From: JAJPJX01 sp964568355 | GTDB taxonomy: Bacteria > Acidobacteriota > Terriglobia > Bryobacterales > Bryobacteraceae | Direction: 5' to 3' | Assembly (NCBI GenBank): GCA_964568355.1 | Contig: CAZMRK010000674.1 | Span: 1-17,901 of the forward strand | DNA: 17,901 nucleotides | Part shown: piece after piece, positions 13,626-17,901 of the stretch | Numbering within the stretch: the first letter of the stretch is position 1 | How the letters are laid out: the number at the start of each line of letters is the position of its first letter | The notes under the pieces: generated by a model | Told to the model about the DNA's origin: nothing | Seen by the model: the letters and a program-made list of their open reading frames with translations, nothing else | Databases searched by the model: none | Program-made: the position numbers and the translations under genes

Positions 13626-14663
13626 ATGCCACTGGTATCGATGCGGCAGTTGCTGGATGAGGCCGCCAAAGGCGGATATGGGGTTGGCGCGTTTAACGTC
13701 AACAACATGGAACAGATCCAGGCGATCATGGAAGCTGCCCGGGAGACGCAATCGCCGGTTATTATTCAGGCCAGCCGCGGGGCTCGCGCCTATTCGCAGG
13801 ATCGCTTCCTGTATCACCTGATGCTGGCCGCCGCGGAGCTCTATCCGGAGATTCCCACCGTGCTGCACCTGGACCACGGCAACAGCGTCGAAACCTGCAA
13901 GTCCGCCATCGAGATGGGTTTCACCAGCGTGATGATGGACGGCTCGCTGATGCCCGACGGCAAAACGCCTTCGACATTTGAATACAATGTCGAAGCCACG
14001 CGGGCGGTGGTCGAGGCGGCCCACGCCAGGGGCATCACCGTGGAGGGCGAGATCGGCTGCCTGGGCGGAATCGAAGACGGCCACGGCGCCGGCCTGGACG
14101 GCCTGAGCCACCTCACCGATCCGGACCAGGCGGTGGAGTTCGTGAAGCAGACCGGCCTGGATGCGCTGGCGATCGCCATCGGCACCAGCCACGGGGCTTA
14201 CAAATTCACCCGAAAGCCCACCGGCGAGACGCTCAAGATGCAGCGCCTGATCGAGATTCACTCCAAGCTGCCCACTACGCACTTGGTGATGCACGGCTCT
14301 TCCAGCGTACCCAAGGAGCTGCAGGACATCATCAACCAGTACGGCGGCAAGCTGAAGCCCACCTGGGGCGTGCCGATTGAAGAGATCCAGCTAGGCATCC
14401 GCAACGGCGTGCGCAAAATCAACGTGGACACCGATAACCGCCTGGCCATCACCGGCGCCATCCGCAAGGTCTTTATGGAGAAGCCCGAAGAATTCGACCC
14501 GCGCAGCTATCTGAAGCCCGCCCGCGAAGCCATGAAGAAAGTGGTCGCTGAGCGCATGCGCCAGTTCGGACAAGCCGGCCACGCCGGCGACTACAAGCCC
14601 ATCCCGCTCTCCGAGATGGCCCAGCGCTACGCCGCCGAAACCACCCCCGTTCTGGCCCACTGA
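13626..14663 (+). CDS. fba: Class II fructose-bisphosphate aldolase
   Basis: A 345-residue zinc-dependent aldolase that interconverts fructose 1,6-bisphosphate with glyceraldehyde 3-phosphate and dihydroxyacetone phosphate in glycolysis and gluconeogenesis. Landmarks are the catalytic aspartate and zinc histidine in HLDHGN (D83, H84), GEIGCLGG near 141-148, zinc histidines H189 (GTSHGAYK) and H223 (VMHGSSSVP), and GVRKINVDTDNRLA near the C-terminus. The sequence type is the longer CbbA/class IIB branch. The ATG at 13626 has an AAGGA Shine-Dalgarno seven bases upstream; an in-frame upstream ATG at 13563 overlaps ltaE and is not needed. It follows ltaE by 44 bases. Confidence 0.96.
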   Translation: MPLVSMRQLLDEAAKGGYGVGAFNVNNMEQIQAIMEAARETQSPVIIQASRGARAYSQDRFLYHLMLAAAELYPEIPTVLHLDHGNSVETCKSAIEMGFTSVMMDGSLMPDGKTPSTFEYNVEATRAVVEAAHARGITVEGEIGCLGGIEDGHGAGLDGLSHLTDPDQAVEFVKQTGLDALAIAIGTSHGAYKFTRKPTGETLKMQRLIEIHSKLPTTHLVMHGSSSVPKELQDIINQYGGKLKPTWGVPIEEIQLGIRNGVRKINVDTDNRLAITGAIRKVFMEKPEEFDPRSYLKPAREAMKKVVAERMRQFGQAGHAGDYKPIPLSEMAQRYAAETTPVLAH

Positions 14664-14670
14664 CCGGGTT

Positions 14671-14712
14671 GTAGCGCCCGCTCCCAGCGGGCCGCGTCGA
14701 CTTCAGTCGACG
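14671..14712 (+). repeat. REP-like double-hairpin element, copy B
   Basis: GTAGCG at 14671 begins the element. Hairpin 1 is GCCCGCT (14676-14682), loop CCC, AGCGGGC (14686-14692). Hairpin 2 is CGTCGACT (14695-14702), loop TC, AGTCGACG (14705-14712). Copy A at 2329 shares the head and the GCCGCGTCG junction, while the stems differ by paired changes. It lies between convergent fba and the TPR gene. No T-run follows. Confidence 0.7.
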
Positions 14713-14725
14713 GCTTCCTCCGCGC

Positions 14726-15493
14726 CTATCGCCGCAGCTCACGCTCGGCGCGGGCGCGGATCTCCGCCTCTCCGGCTTCCGCCGCGCGCTCGAAGGCCCG
14801 CTTCGCCTCGGCGCTTTTTCCCACGGCGCGATACAGCAGGCCCAGCCGGTAATACTGCGTCCCGTCCGGGTGCGGAGCCTGCGCGACCGCCTTCTCGAAC
14901 TCCGCGATCGCCGTGGCGGTATCGCCCCGCGCATTGGCCACCAGCCCCAGCGCGGCATGGGCCTGCGAATTCCAGCGGGCCGAGCTCTCCTCCCACTCCG
15001 CCGGCGGGATGAACCGCGGCACGCGCAGCGTCGCTGCCACCGCGATCGCGCGCCGCGCGCATTCTTCCGCGCGTGCCAGGCGCTTCTCTTCCCGCGTTCC
15101 GTTGGCCAGCACGCCCGCCAGGTTCACCAGAACGACCAGGTTGTCGGGCGCCAGCCGCAGCGATGCTTCCCCCGCCGCAATGGCCTTGTCCGCATCGCCC
15201 ATCGCACGATAGGCCTCCAACTCCAGCTCGTAGACGTGCGCGCGCAGCCCGGAGGCCGGCCAGCCTTTCAGGAACGCATCGCCGGCCGCCGTCACCGCCG
15301 CCGGAGTCTTTCCGTCGAGCACCCGCAGGTAGGCGTCGAACTCCTCGGGCGTCTCCGCCTGCGGCAAGGCAGCAAACTGCGCCCAAGCGCTGACCGCGCA
15401 GCACAGCACCGCAAACCCAAGCAACGCCAACCGGGCCGACGCGCGCGGTTCCGTTCCAACACCGAACCGCGACCGTAAGGGAGCGGACTTCAC
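14726..15493 (-). CDS. Secreted TPR-repeat protein
   Basis: A 255-residue protein. The GTG at 15493 is chosen because the open frame further upstream only overlaps the oxidoreductase gene. It gives a signal peptide (basic residues 7-21, hydrophobic 22-36, AWA-Q cleavage near 38). The remainder is helical with TPR-like helix pairs: AYRAMGDADKAIAAGEASLRLAPDN, AHAALGLVANARGDTATAIAEFEKAV and YYRLGLLYRAVGKSAEAKRAFERA. It would be periplasmic and probably a protein-interaction scaffold; no partner is known. It lies 40 bases downstream of the Gfo/Idh/MocA gene on the same strand and may be cotranscribed. Confidence 0.75.
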   Translation of the reverse strand: MKSAPLRSRFGVGTEPRASARLALLGFAVLCCAVSAWAQFAALPQAETPEEFDAYLRVLDGKTPAAVTAAGDAFLKGWPASGLRAHVYELELEAYRAMGDADKAIAAGEASLRLAPDNLVVLVNLAGVLANGTREEKRLARAEECARRAIAVAATLRVPRFIPPAEWEESSARWNSQAHAALGLVANARGDTATAIAEFEKAVAQAPHPDGTQYYRLGLLYRAVGKSAEAKRAFERAAEAGEAEIRARAERELRR

Positions 15494-15533
15494 GGTCGAA
15501 GCGCGAGTCTCCGAACGGCGAAGGCAGTGGCCA

Positions 15534-16778
15534 CTACCCCGCGTGAATCGACCGCTTCGCCGGATCGTACACCATCCGCGTTCCGCGCACCAGCGCTTCA
15601 TCCACCATGATGGCCGCCACAGAGTGCGCATACCCCGCTTCAATGGGAGCGTTGGGAGCCTTGCGCGTGCGCAGGCACTCCAGCCAGTTCTTCATGTGCG
15701 GCGTGCTCTCCACGGGAGGAATCGTGGCCCCCGCCTGGATCTTGTCCGGCTCGTTCGAGCCTTCGCCGCTGATGGTGAACGGCTCTTCCCAGCGCCACTT
15801 GGTCGCGTCCAGCACGCCGCGCGTTCCGAAAAACTTCAGGTAGTTGCCCGCGCCGGTTCCGAACACCGTCGTATAGCGCACCAGAAATCCGCCGTTGTCG
15901 GGATATTCCAGCGTGAACTCCACCGAATCCGGCACCGTGCGCTGGTCTTTCCAGCGGTAGATGCCGCCGATCGCCACCGCCCGCACGGGCAATTCGGCGC
16001 CGGTGATGTAGTTCGAGAGGTCGATGAAGTGCACTGCCAGGTTGGTATGCGGGCCGCGCGAAAACTCGCGGTATCCGTACCAGGCGGCGTACTGATCGGC
16101 GTTGAAGCCGCGATATTTCCGGTGCATCAGGAAGGCCTTCCAGTCCACATCGGCCTCCTCCACCTTGCGCTCGCCGTAGCGGTGCCAGTAGGGCTCGTAG
16201 GAGTTGCGCACCTGCTCCACCTTCAGGATCTTGCCCAGCCCGCCGGAAGTCACAAAAGCCCGCGCCGCCACCGAAGCCGGATAGCTGCGGATCTGGGTGC
16301 CGCACTGCACCACCCGGTTGGCCTTCTTCACCGCCTCCACGGCCTCCAGCAGCTCTTTCATATCCATGGCCAGCGGCTTTTCCACGTAGGCATCCTTGCC
16401 CGCGCGCATGGCGGCGGACAGAATCGTACAGTGCTGGTGGTCCGGCGTGCTGATCACCACCGCGTCGATGCGTTTATCGGCCAGCATGTCCTGGTAGTGG
16501 ACATACTGTTCCGGCGTATTTCCGGAGGCTTCGCGCACCGCTGCCGCCGCAGCCTCGCGCTGCTGGCGCCAGGTGTCGCATACCCCCAGCACTTCCACGT
16601 TGGTGTCCTGGCGGAACTGCAAAACTTCCTTCAGCAGGCCGCGGCGGCCGCAGCCGATGATGCCGATCCCGATCCGGTCGTTGGCGCCTTCCATGCGCCT
16701 CGCCTCCAGGGCAGCCAGCGAGGCGGCGCCCAGGAATTCTCTGCGATTCAGGCCGTTGTGTTCCATGATCCGTACCAT
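15534..16778 (-). CDS. Tat-exported Gfo/Idh/MocA-family oxidoreductase
   Basis: A 414-residue NAD(P)-dependent oxidoreductase. The N-terminus carries a twin-arginine signal (NRREFLGAA, arginines 12-13) with a weak hydrophobic segment, followed by the Rossmann motif GCGRRG (42-47) and the family signature EKP at 133-135. Conserved TPDHQH is near 111-116, and HFIDLSNY lies in the C-terminal domain. Members of this family act on sugars, inositols or glycosides; Tat-exported versions abound in Acidobacteria and Planctomycetes and are often linked to polysaccharide use. The substrate is unknown. The ATG at 16778 fits an AGAGGGG Shine-Dalgarno at six-base spacing; ATG 16781 and 16766 are alternatives. 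Confidence 0.92.
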   Translation of the reverse strand: MVRIMEHNGLNRREFLGAASLAALEARRMEGANDRIGIGIIGCGRRGLLKEVLQFRQDTNVEVLGVCDTWRQQREAAAAAVREASGNTPEQYVHYQDMLADKRIDAVVISTPDHQHCTILSAAMRAGKDAYVEKPLAMDMKELLEAVEAVKKANRVVQCGTQIRSYPASVAARAFVTSGGLGKILKVEQVRNSYEPYWHRYGERKVEEADVDWKAFLMHRKYRGFNADQYAAWYGYREFSRGPHTNLAVHFIDLSNYITGAELPVRAVAIGGIYRWKDQRTVPDSVEFTLEYPDNGGFLVRYTTVFGTGAGNYLKFFGTRGVLDATKWRWEEPFTISGEGSNEPDKIQAGATIPPVESTPHMKNWLECLRTRKAPNAPIEAGYAHSVAAIMVDEALVRGTRMVYDPAKRSIHAG

Positions 16779-16852
16779 CATACGCCCCTCTGCGTTGCCC
16801 CTGGAAGCACCCGCGCTCCGGGAGTACAATTGGGGCAGCAGTGGAGGTTCCC

Positions 16853-17341
16853 ATGGCGGTCTTAAAGAAGTTGCAGGACTTTTTAGACCAACACGGCGTG
16901 TCCTACACCCACACCGTCCACCCCTTGGCTTACACGGCGCGAGCGGTTGCCAGCGCCGAGCATATCCCCGCCCAGGAGGTCGCCAAGACCCTGGTCTTTC
17001 TGGTGGAAGACGGCTACCGCATGGTGGTGCTACCCGCCAGCAAAGTCGTCGATTTTCAGGAGCTGCGGGCCATGCTGGGCTTTTCCCATGCCCGCCTCGC
17101 CACCGAAAAGGAGCTGGCCCAGATCTTTCCGGATTGCGAATTGGGCGCGATGCCGCCGTTCGGCAATCTCTACGGCCTGGAGGTCTATCTGGACAGCACC
17201 ATGCTGGCGGATGAGAAGATCGCCTTCAATGCCGGCACCCACCGGGATGTCCTTCACATGAGCCTGAAAGACTACCGGCGCCTGGTCAATCCCGAAATTG
17301 CTTCGCTGGCTCGCCAGTTAGCCGCTCAGCGAGGCTGGTAA
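16853..17341 (+). CDS. YbaK/ProX-type aminoacyl-tRNA deacylase
   Basis: A 162-residue single-domain protein of the YbaK/EbsC/prolyl-tRNA editing family, which hydrolyses mischarged aminoacyl-tRNAs such as Cys- or Ala-tRNAPro. The conserved lysine of the family is K45 in EVAKTLVFL. Other landmarks are ASKVVDF near 62, a GAMPPFGN loop at 98-105 and a GTH at 128-130. The ATG at 16853 is preferred because a GGAGG lies five bases upstream; an in-frame GTG four codons earlier overlaps that Shine-Dalgarno. It diverges from the Gfo/Idh/MocA gene with a 74-base gap. The sequence is closer to generic YbaK-associated proteins than to a specific named member. Confidence 0.9.
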   Translation: MAVLKKLQDFLDQHGVSYTHTVHPLAYTARAVASAEHIPAQEVAKTLVFLVEDGYRMVVLPASKVVDFQELRAMLGFSHARLATEKELAQIFPDCELGAMPPFGNLYGLEVYLDSTMLADEKIAFNAGTHRDVLHMSLKDYRRLVNPEIASLARQLAAQRGW

Positions 17342-17351
17342 TCCGCGGGCT

Positions 17352-17901
17352 TCAGCGGACCGGCGTCAGGTAGCCATAGCGCCCCAGGGTGGCGCGTCCC
17401 GCCGGCCCCAGCAGAAAATCCGTGAACCGCCGGGCCTCCGCCTGCCGCGGCGAGCGCTGGAGAACGCCCAGCCGCTGCTCGATCGGTGTGTGCAGACTCT
17501 CGTCCACGCGCAGGATCGTCCCGCCTTGGTGGAGCACCAGGGAATAGGCCGTGAAGACCACATCGGCATTGCGCGACAGGCCGAACTGCCGGGCCATGCT
17601 GATGTTTTCCGCGTACACCACTTTGGATTTCACGCGATCCCAGACGCCGGCGCGTTGGAGCGTCTCCACCGTGGCCCGGCCGTAGGGAGCGAGCTCCGGC
17701 TTGGCCACCGCGATCACGCGCACCTCGGGCGAAGACACGTCTTCCACGCGCGAGAGGTGCACGGAAGCGCCCGGAGGAATCCAGAGCGCCAGCGCGCCGC
17801 GCGCATAGACCGCGGCCGTGCCGGGCGCGAGAAGCCCTTTCTGATCGAGCCTGGTGATGTGCTCGGCGTCCGCCGCTGCGAACACGTCGAACGGAGCCCC
17901 A
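17352..17901 (-). CDS. modA: Molybdate ABC transporter substrate-binding protein (ModA-like), C-terminal part
   Basis: The frame runs from a TGA at 17352-17354 through the right edge, so the N-terminus (signal peptide and first binding loop) is missing. The visible part starts with GAPFDVFAAADAEHI, the conserved ModA anion-pocket region, then ALWIPPG near 35 residues on, VAKPELAPYGRATVETL, YAENISMARQFGLSRNADVVFTAY and a C-terminal GPAGRATLGRYGY. These match the periplasmic molybdate- and tungstate-binding family of ABC importers. It converges with the YbaK gene; a short dyad TCCGC/GCGGA (17342-17346, 17355-17359) spans the 10-base gap and the modA stop. Confidence 0.9.
   Translation of the reverse strand, partial: GAPFDVFAAADAEHITRLDQKGLLAPGTAAVYARGALALWIPPGASVHLSRVEDVSSPEVRVIAVAKPELAPYGRATVETLQRAGVWDRVKSKVVYAENISMARQFGLSRNADVVFTAYSLVLHQGGTILRVDESLHTPIEQRLGVLQRSPRQAEARRFTDFLLGPAGRATLGRYGYLTPVR

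Noticed and set aside
15543..16865. Plus-strand open frame of 440 codons opposite the Gfo/Idh/MocA gene
   Set aside because: His/Arg-rich low-complexity translation typical of an antisense shadow; the minus-strand gene has clear motifs.
17342..17359. Short dyad at the ybaK-modA junction as a third double-hairpin copy
   Set aside because: Only one 5-bp stem and no GTAGCG head; similarity to copies A and B is too weak.
1..17901. CRISPR arrays, tRNA/rRNA genes, insertion sequences, prophage
   Set aside because: No regularly spaced repeats, tRNA-like CCA-ended cloverleaf, rRNA sequence, transposase or phage protein was found by reading.

Overview
The window looks like a GC-rich chromosomal segment of an Acidobacteriota, most likely of the Solibacter/Bryobacter type. 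This assignment is inferred from gene content and style and not from a marker alignment. The pointers are a Tat-exported Gfo/Idh/MocA oxidoreductase, dispersed double-hairpin repeats between genes, GTG/TTG starts, and two adjacent radical SAM proteins of the tetraether-synthase (Tes) family, a family linked to membrane-spanning lipids in archaea and some acidobacteria. There are no phage genes, insertion sequences, rRNA, tRNA or CRISPR arrays.

Layout. Bases 1-137 (minus) hold the N-terminus of a type 5 uracil-DNA glycosylase, head to head with an SDR dehydrogenase (141-887, plus). A secreted or membrane-anchored transpeptidase-like PBP follows (1064-2332, plus). It converges on a minus-strand cluster rplU-rpmA-obgE (4054 to 2395), which has a recognisable promoter, a leader palindrome and a terminator-like hairpin just before obgE. 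Next on the minus strand are a tightly spaced pair of unrecognised small genes (4822 to 4175), queG (epoxyqueuosine reductase), an AbrB-Doc toxin-antitoxin pair with a palindromic operator over the antitoxin start, and a Dps ferritin with a TTG start.

After a 331-base intergenic region carrying a candidate promoter and dyad, the plus strand holds the centre of interest: a 699-aa Tes-like radical SAM protein (7519-9618), a strong intrinsic terminator, and a 541-aa canonical-looking Tes homologue (9787-11412). Then come hemW, ltaE and a class II fructose-bisphosphate aldolase. The two Tes-family proteins align through most of their length. The first, however, has lost the whole CX3CX2C auxiliary-cluster motif that lies just before the radical SAM motif in the second, has gained a CGC-X3-C cluster-like motif and carries a roughly 90-residue charged tail. 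This suggests a diverged second enzyme, possibly acting on a related lipid coupling step.

The right end has a minus-strand pair (Tat-signal Gfo/Idh/MocA oxidoreductase and a secreted TPR protein), a plus-strand YbaK-type tRNA deacylase, and a truncated ModA-like molybdate-binding protein running off the edge.

Two convergent intergenic regions (2329-2374 and 14671-14712) contain the same GTAGCG-led double hairpin, with stems that differ in sequence but keep pairing. This is a REP-like family with compensatory changes.
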